Assembly (NCBI GenBank): GCA_964468205.1
Contig: CAYXVG010000015.1
Location: 1 to 64,000, forward strand
Direction: 5' to 3'
DNA from: CAWELS01 sp964468205
GTDB lineage: Bacteria > Acidobacteriota > Terriglobia > Bryobacterales > Bryobacteraceae
DNA length: 64,000 nucleotides
Shown: piece by piece, positions 43,242 to 52,454 of the stretch
Layout of the letters: each line of letters starts with the position of its first letter
Numbering within the stretch: position 1 is the stretch's first letter
The notes under the pieces: model-generated
Databases searched by the model: none
The model's input: the letters and a program-made list of their open reading frames with translations, nothing else
Told to the model about the DNA's origin: nothing
Program-made: the position numbers and the translations under genes

Positions 43242-44257
43242 GCTCGACATGGCCGTTTGGGCTCGTGAGCTCTGCGTGCGAGCGCTATACCGGGCTGGGA
43301 GCGCCTGGCTGGACTTGTTCGGTGACATCTTCAACTTTGCCCCGCCCTACGCACTTGGGTCTAGAAGAAAGCCCAATCATGCGGAAGACATGGCATCCTT
43401 CCACTTTTTCGCACCCCCGAACTTCCGTATCGTCTGTTGGTTACTGATGCATCCCAGTAGACCGTTCGCTGGCGCAGGAAAACGGGGGCCGGCAAGACAG
43501 CCACGGCGGGGTAAGACCGCGGAGAACGGGCCGAGGTGGTCGGTGACAGGCCTTCTGCGCGCTCGTTTCGTTGAGGAATTGAAGGGGGTTAGGGTATCTT
43601 GACTGAGCAGACCAGTTTGTGAATGGCTAGACGCCAAGTGGTACCACGTTGACGGAACTGGAGTAATGCAGCTACAAAGTACTTACTTAAGCGTAACTTG
43701 GGGTTACGGGCTGCGAATTAAATAGAGAAGGAGGCTGACGATTCTTATGGCGAGGCGGAGAGGGGGTCAATCTCCTGGGAATTTTCTGGTGGAAATCGCA
43801 ACGAACTTGAAACCCATCAGACGAAACCTGCATCTACTTGGATGAAAGTTGAAAAGATCGCGGAACCACGTGCGTACACCAAATCTCGCCCTCCTCATTC
43901 TCACGCGCTAGATCCCGAACCAAGTTGCGAAAGCTTTCTTAGTATGCATTAGTGGCAAATGCTACGGTGAATTGTGTCGAGTGCAGCCGGCGCAGTCTCG
44001 TTAATGGATTTGGCCGAAACAAGAGTTTATACGACTTCGTGACCTGCTTCAATTCCCGCAGGCACGACCGCCGGGACGCTCCCTCCTCTCCTCCGGGGAG
44101 CGCCCGGCGGCCCCCCGACCGCCAGAGAGTAACCGGACCCAGACAATAATCAAGGCAGTTTGAGGTGCGGCTCCTCCTCCGGATCCGCACCTGTTCTTTT
44201 GTGTGGCGGGTGCTGTATCTTCGGAGTTGTGGATAGTCCCGACTCCGAAAAACAGCC
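43242..44257. other. Long intergenic region, no gene seen
   Basis: About 1 kb without a credible gene. GC content drops at roughly 43600-43960 relative to flanking coding sequence. Open frames on either strand have no recognisable domains, signal peptides or ribosome binding sites. It may hold a degraded gene, an uncharacterised RNA or promoter for the PPC-domain gene. Confidence 0.45.
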
Positions 44258-44797
44258 ATGAAACCAATACTTTTGCTGCTCTCCCTGGTGATGGCGGCGC
44301 TCTCGCAGCAGACGCGCACGGAAATCACCAAACCGACGACCGATGTTGACGATTCAAAACCCAACAGTGCCGATGTCCCGGAGGTATATGCGCTGAGCGG
44401 GAGTTTCGAGCGCGTGGTGATCCTGCGTTTCAAGTACAAGGCCGATCTGCTCGATGGCCTGGAGAAAGCGGTGGCGGAGGAGAAGATCAAGAACGCCGTG
44501 ATCCTGGCCGGGGCAGGCTCGGTGCGGAATTACCATGTCCACGGCGTCTCGAACCGCGAGTTTCCTTCGAAGAACATCTATGTGAAAGACCCGGAGCATC
44601 CCGCCGATATTGTTTCGATGAACGGCTATGTGATTGCGGGGAGGGTACATGCCCACGTTACTCTGGCCGATGACCAACGGGCATTTGGCGGCCACCTGGA
44701 GCCGGGGACTAATGTCTTCACGTTCGCGATTGTGACCATTGGCGTCCTGGACGATGGCGTGGACCTGGCACGGGTAGATGACAAGACATTCCGGTGA
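44258..44797 (+). CDS. Secreted PPC-domain (DUF296) protein
   Basis: A 179-residue protein; signal peptide MKPILLLLSLVMAALSQQTR. The rest is one PPC/DUF296 domain: RVVILRFKYKADLLDGLEKA, AVILAGAGSVRNYHVHG, MNGYVIAGRVHAHVTLADDQ and FGGHLEPGTNVFTFAIVTIG. Bacterial single-domain members are trimers with a histidine-based metal site (HAH and GGH are both present here). Most are cytoplasmic; an exported version is unusual and the biological role is unknown. No strong ribosome binding site is seen. Confidence 0.82.
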   Translation: MKPILLLLSLVMAALSQQTRTEITKPTTDVDDSKPNSADVPEVYALSGSFERVVILRFKYKADLLDGLEKAVAEEKIKNAVILAGAGSVRNYHVHGVSNREFPSKNIYVKDPEHPADIVSMNGYVIAGRVHAHVTLADDQRAFGGHLEPGTNVFTFAIVTIGVLDDGVDLARVDDKTFR

Positions 44798-44883
44798 GGG
44801 CGGGGTATGGGGGATGGACTGTTACGGCGACCGGCGTGAAGGCCGGTTTCATAACCAGCCTTCACGGACAAGCGCCGGAATGT

Positions 44884-46437
44884 CTAGTGAGCGTTGCGGT
44901 TGATGGGTTCGTCCACCACGAGCGGTTCCGGAAAGTCGGCAGCCTGTTTTCCGCCACGGCCGCGGAGCCGTTTGTTTTGCGAGTTACCTCTGGGAGCGTT
45001 GAGAGGCACCTCCATGCCGCCGAGTCCGTCCATCATTTTGTAAAGCCGGTCTTCCATATCTTTAGCAGTCTGCTCATATTTCGGATCGTAGAGCAGGTTA
45101 TTGGTTTCGTTGGGATCGTTCTGGATATCGTAGAGTTCGTCAGCATCCCAAAGCCCGTAATAGGTGATGTACTTATAGCGGTCGCCGCGGAGGGAGAACA
45201 CGGTGGGTGACTGCGGGAAGTTCTTCTCCCAGTAGTAGGCGTAGAGGAAGTAATCCCGCCAGGGAATCTCTTTTCCTTGAGCGAGTTGCAGGAAGCTCTG
45301 CCCATCCATATGCGGTGGCTTCCGCAGTCCCATTGCCTCCAACACCGTGGGGGCGATGTCGATATTCGCCACTACGTTTTCCACCACGGTTCCGCCCTTA
45401 AACAGCGCCGGACATTGCATGAGCATGGGCACCCTGATCGAGGTTTCGTAGGCGACGCGCTTGTCAATCAGACCGTGCTCGCCAAACATGAAGCCGTTGT
45501 CGCCCATGTAGATGACGAGCGTGTCGTCGTCAACGCCCATCTTTTTGAGCTGCGCCAGAACCCGGCCGATGCTGTCGTCAACGCCAATCAGGGTTTCGCA
45601 GTAGCGTTTGTAATATCTCTCGACATCGAGGTCGCTGTGGTAGGGGAAGTCCACGCCATGCCAACTGTTGCGCTGGTCGCGAAGCCAGCGCGGCTTCAGG
45701 TGGTAGTTCTCATCGGTATCCGCCTGGGTGACCGGCTTGGTGAACGGCAGATCCTCGAACTTTCCTTCATCCTTTTCAGCGGGCGTGAAGTTGGCGTGGA
45801 CGGCTTTGTGAGACAGGTAGAGGAAGAAGGGTTTTTCGGCGGGATTCTGCTGTTCCAGCCATTCAATCGCGTAGTCCGTCAGTTCCGCACTGATATGGCC
45901 CTTTTGCCGCACCCGCTGGCCGTTCACGTTGAGGGTGTAGTCCGGAGTGGGCGGCAGGTAGTGCCCCTGGCCGCGGAAGCTCACCCAGTGATCGAAGCCG
46001 GGACGGGGCTCGTCGGAGTCGGCGCCCATGTGCCACTTGCCGACATAGGCGGTGGCGTATCCGGCCTTCTGCAGATACTGCGGGAAGAAGATCGTGCCAG
46101 AGGGAACCAGCCGATTGTTGTCGATCACGCGGTGCCGGAAGGTATAGAGTCCGGTGAGGATAGAGGCGCGGCTCGGCGAGCAAAGCGACGTGGTGACGAA
46201 GGCGTTCTTGAGGTGAACACCGTTTTCGGCGAGTGAATCCATGTGGGGCGTTTGGGCGAACTGGTGGCCCAGGAAGCTCATCGCGTCGTAACGGTGGTCG
46301 TCAGAGAGGATGAAGACCACGTTGCGCGGCTTGGCCCCGGTGATTCTCTGCGGCGTAACCTCGGCTGGAACCGGCTCCACCGCCGGCAAGGCCAGCGCGG
46401 AGAAGACGAGTGCGGAAAGTAGTTTCGTGAATCTCAT
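44884..46437 (-). CDS. Secreted type I sulfatase
   Basis: A 517-residue arylsulfatase-superfamily enzyme. A signal peptide (MRFTKLLSALVFSALALP) is followed by the metal-binding FILSDDHRYD (Asp46, Asp47), and Cys86 in CSPSRASILTGLYTF is the residue converted to formylglycine. GKWHMGADSDEPRPGFDHWV and YMGDNGFMFGEHGLIDKR carry the remaining metal and sulfate ligands. It hydrolyses sulfate esters, likely from sulfated polysaccharides. The C-terminal region ends in a basic and acidic linker. No formylglycine-generating anaerobic enzyme is in the window. It is divergent from the 32-residue membrane protein, with a perfect palindrome between them. Confidence 0.92.
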   Translation of the reverse strand: MRFTKLLSALVFSALALPAVEPVPAEVTPQRITGAKPRNVVFILSDDHRYDAMSFLGHQFAQTPHMDSLAENGVHLKNAFVTTSLCSPSRASILTGLYTFRHRVIDNNRLVPSGTIFFPQYLQKAGYATAYVGKWHMGADSDEPRPGFDHWVSFRGQGHYLPPTPDYTLNVNGQRVRQKGHISAELTDYAIEWLEQQNPAEKPFFLYLSHKAVHANFTPAEKDEGKFEDLPFTKPVTQADTDENYHLKPRWLRDQRNSWHGVDFPYHSDLDVERYYKRYCETLIGVDDSIGRVLAQLKKMGVDDDTLVIYMGDNGFMFGEHGLIDKRVAYETSIRVPMLMQCPALFKGGTVVENVVANIDIAPTVLEAMGLRKPPHMDGQSFLQLAQGKEIPWRDYFLYAYYWEKNFPQSPTVFSLRGDRYKYITYYGLWDADELYDIQNDPNETNNLLYDPKYEQTAKDMEDRLYKMMDGLGGMEVPLNAPRGNSQNKRLRGRGGKQAADFPEPLVVDEPINRNAH

Positions 46438-46528
46438 GGCTTTTCAATAATTCTAGTGCAGAGCGAAGCGATGGCGAGCGACATGGTGCGCGTCGCGACT
46501 GGGCGGAGCGGGGAGGTAGGTTGTTTGT

Positions 46529-46552
46529 TCTAGTACTGGTGCTGGTACTAGA
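46529..46552. promoter_or_regulatory. Perfect 8-bp inverted repeat, putative operator
   Basis: TCTAGTAC at 46529-46536 and GTACTAGA at 46545-46552 form a perfect palindrome with an 8-base spacer (TGGTGCTG). A related half-site GTACTAATGG follows at about 46562. The site is 92 bases before the sulfatase start and 79 bases before the small membrane protein, so a regulator bound here could control both. Confidence 0.5.
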
Positions 46553-46630
46553 TGGCCGCTTGTACTAATGGAAAATGCGTAGTCTGCGCTTAGAATTCCA
46601 ATTAGAACTTTACGAACGGAAGGATCTCAG

Positions 46631-46729
46631 ATGCCGGAATTACCTTACGACGCGAACCCGCTGGTGGTGATCACGGCCGTGCTGGTTGTACTCTCGCTGA
46701 TTCACCTCGGTCAACTGTTGAAGGACTAA
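46631..46729 (+). CDS. 32-residue single-pass membrane miniprotein
   Basis: Codes for MPELPYDANPLVVITAVLVV and then LSLIHLGQLLKD. A ribosome binding site GGAAGGA stands 8 bases before the ATG. Residues ~9-26 form one hydrophobic helix flanked by acidic N-terminal and polar C-terminal ends, like small regulatory membrane proteins. It has its own gap on both sides and a palindrome upstream. No homologue is known to me; the argument for coding is the Shine-Dalgarno site, clean hydrophobic segment and no overlap with other genes. Confidence 0.55.
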   Translation: MPELPYDANPLVVITAVLVVLSLIHLGQLLKD

Positions 46730-46748
46730 GAAGTATATGTGAATTGAG

Positions 46749-47243
46749 CTACATACGGTTCCAATGAATGACACTGTCCAGACTTCGCTTTTCCGGGTGC
46801 GGCGATTCGGCCGGATAGCCTACTGGTATCAGACTGATCAATTTGTGGTCCTGCGGTGCGCCGACGATCCGCAGCACGTCATTGCAGTAGGGTTTCCTGT
46901 CGCCGGCCACCCAGCATGCTCCGAGTCCGAGCGCGTGCGCGGCTAGCAGGATGTTCACGGTGGCGGCGCTGCCGTCCTCGAGGTAGTATTTCGTTGACTT
47001 GCACAGGACGACGATGCATGCCGTGGCATTTTCGATGAAGCGGCCGTGATCGGTGGCCTGAGCGATTTCCCGCCGCATAGTTTCATCCGTCACCACCACG
47101 AACTCCCACGGCTGAATATTCAGCGCGGTCGGCGCGAGGCGCGCGCAGTCGATCAGCGTTTCGAGCGTCTCCCGGCTGACCGGGCGCGGAGCGTAGGCGC
47201 GGACACTTCTCCGGCCGCGCAGGGTGTCGAGGGTATCAGGCAT
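46749..47243 (-). CDS. Nitroreductase family protein
   Basis: A 164-residue flavin-dependent reductase. TLRGRRSVRAYAPRPVSRET is the FMN-binding RRSxRxY start, CARLAPTALNIQPWEFVVVT the next conserved block, and NILLAAHALGLGACWVAGDR the dimer/FMN-binding helix. The start at 47243 overlaps the enolase-like gene's stop by 8 bases; a start 7 codons upstream would overlap more. It is shorter than classical NfsB-like enzymes but has all core elements. Co-translation with the enolase-like gene suggests a shared catabolic task; the electron acceptor is unknown. Confidence 0.85.
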   Translation of the reverse strand: MPDTLDTLRGRRSVRAYAPRPVSRETLETLIDCARLAPTALNIQPWEFVVVTDETMRREIAQATDHGRFIENATACIVVLCKSTKYYLEDGSAATVNILLAAHALGLGACWVAGDRKPYCNDVLRIVGAPQDHKLISLIPVGYPAESPHPEKRSLDSVIHWNRM

Positions 47244-48585
47244 ATTGCTCTCCCAGTGTTCCACTCCCGCGGCGAACGCCGGCGGAGATGTAGCGGTCGT
47301 ATTGGGGCGTGGGCTCGAAATAGCCGGGGTGGCGGAGGCGAGCCCGGACAGCTTCCTCGTTCAACTCGACGCCGAGGCCGGGCCGGTGCGGGATCTCCAT
47401 ATAACCGTCGTGCATCCAGGGAGCCAGCCGGCCACTGACGAGTTCTTCCCAGCCGGGCGTCAAAGCGCCGGGATGGCTCATGGCGAGGAAATTCGGCAGA
47501 ACAGCGGCGAGGTGGGCCATGGCGGCCTGGCCGATGGGAGAGCCTGGCATATGGATGGCGACGGGAGTTCCATGCGCGGCGGCGAAATCGGCAATGCGCT
47601 TGATTTCGCGGATGCCGCCGGAGCCGACGTAGTTGGGATGGACGATGTCGACGGCGTAGTTGTGAATGAGGTTCCGGAAGCACTCCTCGAGACCGAATCC
47701 CTGCTTGCCCGCAGAGAGGGGGACCCGGGTGCGTTCGCGGATGGTTTTGAAGCCCTGCCAGTTGAGCCAGCACTGCCCGATCCAGCCGCCGGCCCAAGCG
47801 AGGTTGTACTGATCGAGGGCATTCGCGCAAAGGATGGCGGTGGAGAGATCGAGCGGCGGGCCCGAGTGGTACACGCATAGCGGGGTGTCCGGTCCGAGCG
47901 CGTCACGGGCGGCGGCGGCGGACTCGCACATGCTGCCGATGGCGCGGTCGATGGCGGCTCTCTGGTGCTTGAGCGCGCCGGCTGGGAATGGGAGGCTGAT
48001 TTGGAAGAAGCGAAACCCCATCTTGCGCCGCCGGAAGATCTGTTCGTGAAGGGCGCGGGGGCTTCGGCAGGGTCCGGCTTCGCAATAAAGCAGCGCCTGT
48101 TCGCGGACCTGGCCTCCGAGCAGCCGCCAGAGGGGAACGCCGCAGGCTTTTCCGGCGATGTCGTGGAGGGCGAGGTCGATGGCTCCGTAGCCCGTATTCC
48201 AGAGTTGCTGCCCGGCCGAAAGGCGGATACTGTCGAGAATCTCGCCGATGCGGAGCGGGTTGCGCCCCACCAGATGGGCCTTCAGGGCCAGGGCGCAACC
48301 GGCCGCGCCGCCAGCGGCAACCTCGCCGAGCCCGGAGATTCCCTGGTTGGTATCGATACGGATCACCGGGTAGTCGAACTCGGCCGCGATGGTGGCGGCG
48401 CGCAAATCGGTGATGCGCAGATCGCTCGGTGACGAGTGGCGGTTCACGTGCGTTTGATCCGGCGCCGCCGCGGCCGAGCGCTCCATGGTCTGGAATACCG
48501 CCGCGAACACCCCTCCGGCCGGGGCGGCGGAGAGCAGTTTCCGGCGCGTGACCGCAAATTTGTTGCTGTCGAGATCGGTCTTCAT
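47236..48585 (-). CDS. Enolase-superfamily (mandelate racemase-like) protein lacking metal ligands
   Basis: A 449-residue protein with a Tat-like export signal (VTRRKLLSAAPAGGVFAAVF). The fold is clear: GISGLGEVAAGGAAGCALAL, YGAIDLALHDIAGKACGVPL, WRLLGGQVREQALLYCEAGP and GSGGIREIKRIADFAAAHGT belong to the mandelate racemase/galactonate dehydratase group. But the catalytic KxK strand is FFQIS, the first metal Asp position reads VYHSG, the FEEP strand is WAGGW, the GE position is GK, and the later D/N site is N. Only the final His (IHMPGSP) remains. It is therefore likely a non-canonical or catalytically dead family member, possibly a binding protein. It is coupled to the nitroreductase gene and divergent from the galactosidase. 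Confidence 0.85.
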   Translation of the reverse strand: MKTDLDSNKFAVTRRKLLSAAPAGGVFAAVFQTMERSAAAAPDQTHVNRHSSPSDLRITDLRAATIAAEFDYPVIRIDTNQGISGLGEVAAGGAAGCALALKAHLVGRNPLRIGEILDSIRLSAGQQLWNTGYGAIDLALHDIAGKACGVPLWRLLGGQVREQALLYCEAGPCRSPRALHEQIFRRRKMGFRFFQISLPFPAGALKHQRAAIDRAIGSMCESAAAARDALGPDTPLCVYHSGPPLDLSTAILCANALDQYNLAWAGGWIGQCWLNWQGFKTIRERTRVPLSAGKQGFGLEECFRNLIHNYAVDIVHPNYVGSGGIREIKRIADFAAAHGTPVAIHMPGSPIGQAAMAHLAAVLPNFLAMSHPGALTPGWEELVSGRLAPWMHDGYMEIPHRPGLGVELNEEAVRARLRHPGYFEPTPQYDRYISAGVRRGSGTLGEQYA

Positions 48586-48670
48586 CCGTGCGAGCAAGTA
48601 TATCAACCGCGCCGACGGTCATTCCGGCGGCGGTTCGCAAAGGCTGGCGGGAGCGTTAGAATCGCGAGTG

Positions 48671-50194
48671 ATGCACTTTATCAAACGGTTCTTTGCATTG
48701 TGTGTTCTCATCCCGGCGGCGGTGGCCGCGGAAGATCGTCCGATCCTTACTCCGAGGCCGGGGCCGGCGCCGCAGATCAATGGCCCCAAGGTGTATGGGG
48801 CGCGTCCGGATCGGCCGTTTTTGTACCGAGTTCCGGCCACGGGAATGCGGCCGATGACTTTCTCGGCGACCGCGCTTCCCGACTCCCTTGCGCTCGATCC
48901 TGACACGGGGATCATTTCCGGAGAGGCTCCCGCGGAGAAGGGGGAGTATCTGGTGATGCTCGGCGCGGCAAACGCGAGGGGAAAGGCGCAGCGCCCCTTC
49001 AAGATCGTGGTTGGCGAGAAACTTGCTCTGACGCCGCCGATGGGTTGGAACCACTGGTACACGCACTATCACCACATCACCGATGAGCACATGCGCCGGG
49101 CTGCCGACGTCATGATTTCCTCCGGCATGGCCGACTATGGCTATCAATATGTGAACATCGATGACTGCTGGATGCGGAAGCTCGATTCCGATGATCCCGA
49201 AGTTGGCGGCGAGCCCCGGGGAGAGGATGGCGTGATTCTGCCTAACAGCCGGTTTCCCGACATGCAGGCTTTGGCAGACTATATCCATTCGAAGGGCCTA
49301 AAGGCGGGCATCTACACTTCGCCCGGCCCCTGGACCTGCCAGAAGTTCGAAGGGTCATGGGAGCACGAGGAACTTGACGCCCGGACGTACGCCGCGTGGG
49401 GATTCGATTTCCTCAAGTACGACTGGTGCGGATACTCGAACATCAAGCCGGAGCCGACGCTGGCCGAGCGGAAGGAGCCATACGCGAAGATGGGCGCGAT
49501 TCTGGCGGGGCTGGAGCGTGACATTGTCTACAATCTGTGCCAGTACGGCCGGGGCGAGGTCTGGAAGTGGGGCGGCGAAGTCGAGGGCCACTGCTGGCGG
49601 ACCACCGGCGATCTCGGCCGCCATAAGGGTGACAGCAAGCTGCCGGGCTTTTACCATATCGGCTTTGCGAACGCGCAGCATTGGGAGTACGCGAAGCCGG
49701 GGCAGTGGAACGATCCGGACTACATTCTGATCGGGTCGGTGGGCAGCCCGTACGCCAAGGACGAGCCCGCGAGGCCCACTTCGCTCACTGCCGATGAACA
49801 GTACAGCTACATGTCAATGTGGTCATTGATGGCCGCGCCGCTGTTCTTCTCCGGAGACATGGGCAAGCTGGACGAGTTCACCTTGAACGTTCTCTGCAAT
49901 ACCGAGGTAATCGATGTGAACCAGGATCCGCTCGGCAGGCAGGCCCGCATTGTGCGGCAGACCGAAGACGAGTTTGTTCTGGCGAAGCCGCTGGAGGGCG
50001 GGCCGCTCGCCGTGGGTCTTTTCAATCTCTCCGAAGGGGAACGCCGGATCACCGTCACCTGGGAGGAACTCGAGATCCAGGGCGGCCGGGTAGTTCGCGA
50101 CCTGTGGCGGCAGAGGAACGCGGGCCAAGCGGACACAGAATACGCGGCCACCGTTCCTCCTCACGGCGTTTTTCTGGTGCACCTTTCTGAATAG
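48671..50194 (+). CDS. Glycoside hydrolase family 27 alpha-galactosidase-like protein
   Basis: A 507-residue exported protein with signal peptide MHFIKRFFALCVLIPAAVAA. Residues ~25-115 form an Ig-like domain (LPDSLALDPDTGIISGEAPA). The GH27 barrel begins with LTPPMGWNHWYTHYHHITDE; catalytic nucleophile Asp is in FLKYDWCGY and the acid/base Asp in CWRTTGDLG. YGYQYVNIDDCWM supplies a substrate-binding Asp pair. A beta-sandwich ends the protein (VGLFNLSEGERRITVTWEEL). It should remove terminal alpha-galactose or alpha-N-acetylgalactosamine. Neighbours, two sulfatases and an enolase-like protein, point to sulfated galactan or mucin-like substrates. Confidence 0.93.
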   Translation: MHFIKRFFALCVLIPAAVAAEDRPILTPRPGPAPQINGPKVYGARPDRPFLYRVPATGMRPMTFSATALPDSLALDPDTGIISGEAPAEKGEYLVMLGAANARGKAQRPFKIVVGEKLALTPPMGWNHWYTHYHHITDEHMRRAADVMISSGMADYGYQYVNIDDCWMRKLDSDDPEVGGEPRGEDGVILPNSRFPDMQALADYIHSKGLKAGIYTSPGPWTCQKFEGSWEHEELDARTYAAWGFDFLKYDWCGYSNIKPEPTLAERKEPYAKMGAILAGLERDIVYNLCQYGRGEVWKWGGEVEGHCWRTTGDLGRHKGDSKLPGFYHIGFANAQHWEYAKPGQWNDPDYILIGSVGSPYAKDEPARPTSLTADEQYSYMSMWSLMAAPLFFSGDMGKLDEFTLNVLCNTEVIDVNQDPLGRQARIVRQTEDEFVLAKPLEGGPLAVGLFNLSEGERRITVTWEELEIQGGRVVRDLWRQRNAGQADTEYAATVPPHGVFLVHLSE

Positions 50195-50195
50195 A

Positions 50196-50765
50196 CTACT
50201 TTACGAGTTTGGCAATGACGCGGAAGTGCTCGTGGCTCGCGTCCCGCAGCCACTCGAAGACAACGCTTTCGGTGCTGGCGACGGTGACACCGGCCGCCCG
50301 GAGGCGTTGCATTGCGTTGTCGCGGCTGGCCGGATTCCGGGAGCAGACGGCGTCTTCCACCACGAATACGTCGTAAGCGGCGGACTTGAGATCGAGGGCG
50401 GTTTGGAGCACGCAGACGTGAGCCTCCATGCCGGCAAGCACCACCTGCTTGCGGGCGAGGTTTCCGAGCATGGTCTGAAAACCCTCGGCGCCGCAGCAGG
50501 AAAAGCTGGTTTTTTCAAATCGCGTGGCGAACTCGCCGAGCCGGGATTGGACTTCGGGCTCGGTGGGTCCGAGCCCCTTGGGATACTGTTCGGTGAAACA
50601 GCGCGGGACCTTCAGCAGTCCGGCGACTTCGAGAGGGATACCGGCGTTGCGGATTACCTTCTCCCGTTCCGCGGGCGGCATGGCGGCGGCGAGCCGCTCC
50701 TGGATGTCGACCGCCAGTAGGACGGAGTCCTCCCGGCTGCACAACGGCGGCCGCAGGGCGCTCAC
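50196..50765 (-). CDS. Isochorismatase-like cysteine hydrolase
   Basis: A 189-residue enzyme of the isochorismatase/nicotinamidase superfamily. The Asp-Lys-Cys triad is intact: D20 (LLAVDIQE), K85 (RFEKTSF) and C118 (GMEAHVCVLQTALDL). The start is GTG and overlaps the sulfatase stop as GTGA, so the two genes are coupled. It resembles the ycaC-like hydrolases, whose substrates are often amides and unknown. It ends one base before the galactosidase stop on the opposite strand, so these genes are convergent. Confidence 0.88.
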   Translation of the reverse strand: MSALRPPLCSREDSVLLAVDIQERLAAAMPPAEREKVIRNAGIPLEVAGLLKVPRCFTEQYPKGLGPTEPEVQSRLGEFATRFEKTSFSCCGAEGFQTMLGNLARKQVVLAGMEAHVCVLQTALDLKSAAYDVFVVEDAVCSRNPASRDNAMQRLRAAGVTVASTESVVFEWLRDASHEHFRVIAKLVK

Positions 50766-52333
50766 CGGCCCTGGCCCTCCGGGTATGGATCCTGCTCGGG
50801 AACCTTGAGCTCCTGGCGCAACCGCACGATCTCCGCCTTCAATTCTTCGGTGATGCGTTCGTAGCCCGGGTCGCCGTATACGCTGTTGATTTCGAGCGGG
50901 TCAAGCTCCATGTCGTAGAGACCCCATTCATTATCCGCGTAGTAGTGGACGAGCTTGTGGGTGGCGGTGACGACGCCGTAGTGTTTCGCGACTTTGTGCA
51001 CCGCGGGCGGGCCTTCGTAGTAGTGGTAGTAGAAGGACTCGCGCCAGTCCTCGACGATCTCGCCCTTGAGGAGAGGAACGAGACTCCGGCCCTGCATATC
51101 GGACGGCATTGGGGCGCCGGCGATGTCGAGGAAAGTCTGCGCATAGTCGACGTTGGCGACGAGGTGGGTGTCTTCCGTTCCGGGCTTCACGACTCCGGGC
51201 CAGCGGACGATGAGCGGAGTCTTTAAAGATTCCTGGAAGATCCAGCGCTTGTCGAACCAGCCGTGCTCGCCGAGATAGAAGCCCTGGTCCGAACTATAGA
51301 TCACGACGGTGTTTTCGGCGAGACCTTCCGCATCGAGGTAGCGCAGGAGGCGGCCGATGTTGTCGTCCACCGAAGCGATGCAGCGCAGGTAGTCTTTGAT
51401 GTAGCGCTGGTATTTCCAGCGGACGAGATCGCGGCCGGTCAGGTTGGCTCTGAGGAACGCCTCGTTTTTCGGCCCGTAGACAGCATCCCACATGCGCATC
51501 TGGGCCTCGGTCATCCGGTCATAACCGAAGCGAAGCTTTTCGCCGGCTTTCTTCGATTCGAGTAACGAAACCAGTTTCAGGTCGCCGTCCCGGCTCATGT
51601 GGCGGCCGATCTCCATCTCCTGCTCGGCCACAACACTGGCACGGTTGCTGTAGTCGTCAAACAGGGTGGGCGGTTCCCATATATCGATGCCGTCGTAGAG
51701 GGCGAGGTGCTCGGGGCCCGGCATCCAGTTGCGGTGCGGAGCCTTATGCTGGCTCATTAGCATGAAGGGCTTGTTCGGGTCGCGCTTGGTTTCGAGCCAA
51801 TCGAGGGTTCTGTCGGTGACGATGTCGGTGACGTAGCCTTCGACGTTTTCACGTCCGTCGCCTGGAGTCCTGAAATCGGGGTTGTAGTAGTGGCCCTGGC
51901 CAGGGAGGACGAGGAAGTCGTCGAAACCTTCTGGCAAACTCTTCAGGTGCCACTTACCGTAGATTGCGGTTTGGTATCCGTGCTTTTGGAGAATCTTGGG
52001 GAAGCTCTGCTGTGAGCCGTCAAAGACGATGCGGTTGTCGAGCACGCCGTTTAGATGGCTGTACTTGCCAGTCAGGATCACGGCGCGGCTCGGCGCGCAG
52101 ATGGAGTTGGTAACCATGGCGTTGCGGAAGAGCATGCCTTCACGCGCGAGACGGTCGAGGTTCGGAGTGTGATTGATCATCGAGCCGTAGGCGCTAATGG
52201 CCTGGTAGGCGTGATCGTCGGTGAAAATGAACAGAATGTTGGGTCGCTGCTGTGACTGGGCGAGCGCTCCAACCGCGCTCAGCAGCAACAGCCCGACTAC
52301 TGCAATGCAGTCAAAAATGCGTCTGGGATACAT
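50762..52333 (-). CDS. Secreted type I sulfatase (second)
   Basis: A 523-residue sulfatase. The start at 52333 is chosen because AAGGAGGATTCCAAC directly precedes the ATG; an in-frame GTG six codons earlier overlaps that ribosome binding site. The signal is RRIFDCIAVVGLLLLSAVGA. Metal ligands Asp39/Asp40 (IFTDDHAYQ) and the formylglycine precursor Cys79 in CAPSRAVILTGKYSH are present. AIYGKWHLKSLPEGFDDFLV and YSSDQGFYLGEHGWFDKRW are the other conserved blocks. A two-gene operon with the isochorismatase is likely. Different sequence from the sulfatase at 44884, so probably another sulfated sugar is targeted. Confidence 0.92.
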   Translation of the reverse strand: MYPRRIFDCIAVVGLLLLSAVGALAQSQQRPNILFIFTDDHAYQAISAYGSMINHTPNLDRLAREGMLFRNAMVTNSICAPSRAVILTGKYSHLNGVLDNRIVFDGSQQSFPKILQKHGYQTAIYGKWHLKSLPEGFDDFLVLPGQGHYYNPDFRTPGDGRENVEGYVTDIVTDRTLDWLETKRDPNKPFMLMSQHKAPHRNWMPGPEHLALYDGIDIWEPPTLFDDYSNRASVVAEQEMEIGRHMSRDGDLKLVSLLESKKAGEKLRFGYDRMTEAQMRMWDAVYGPKNEAFLRANLTGRDLVRWKYQRYIKDYLRCIASVDDNIGRLLRYLDAEGLAENTVVIYSSDQGFYLGEHGWFDKRWIFQESLKTPLIVRWPGVVKPGTEDTHLVANVDYAQTFLDIAGAPMPSDMQGRSLVPLLKGEIVEDWRESFYYHYYEGPPAVHKVAKHYGVVTATHKLVHYYADNEWGLYDMELDPLEINSVYGDPGYERITEELKAEIVRLRQELKVPEQDPYPEGQGR

Positions 52334-52454
52334 GTTGGAATCCTCCTTCACTTCAGATTTTCTACAATATCATCGTTCGCAGTCCGGTTGACGGGAGCAT
52401 GCGCCGGCAGGTATGCTAGGGGGCGTTTCAGAGAAGCTGAAACGACCATGGCTA

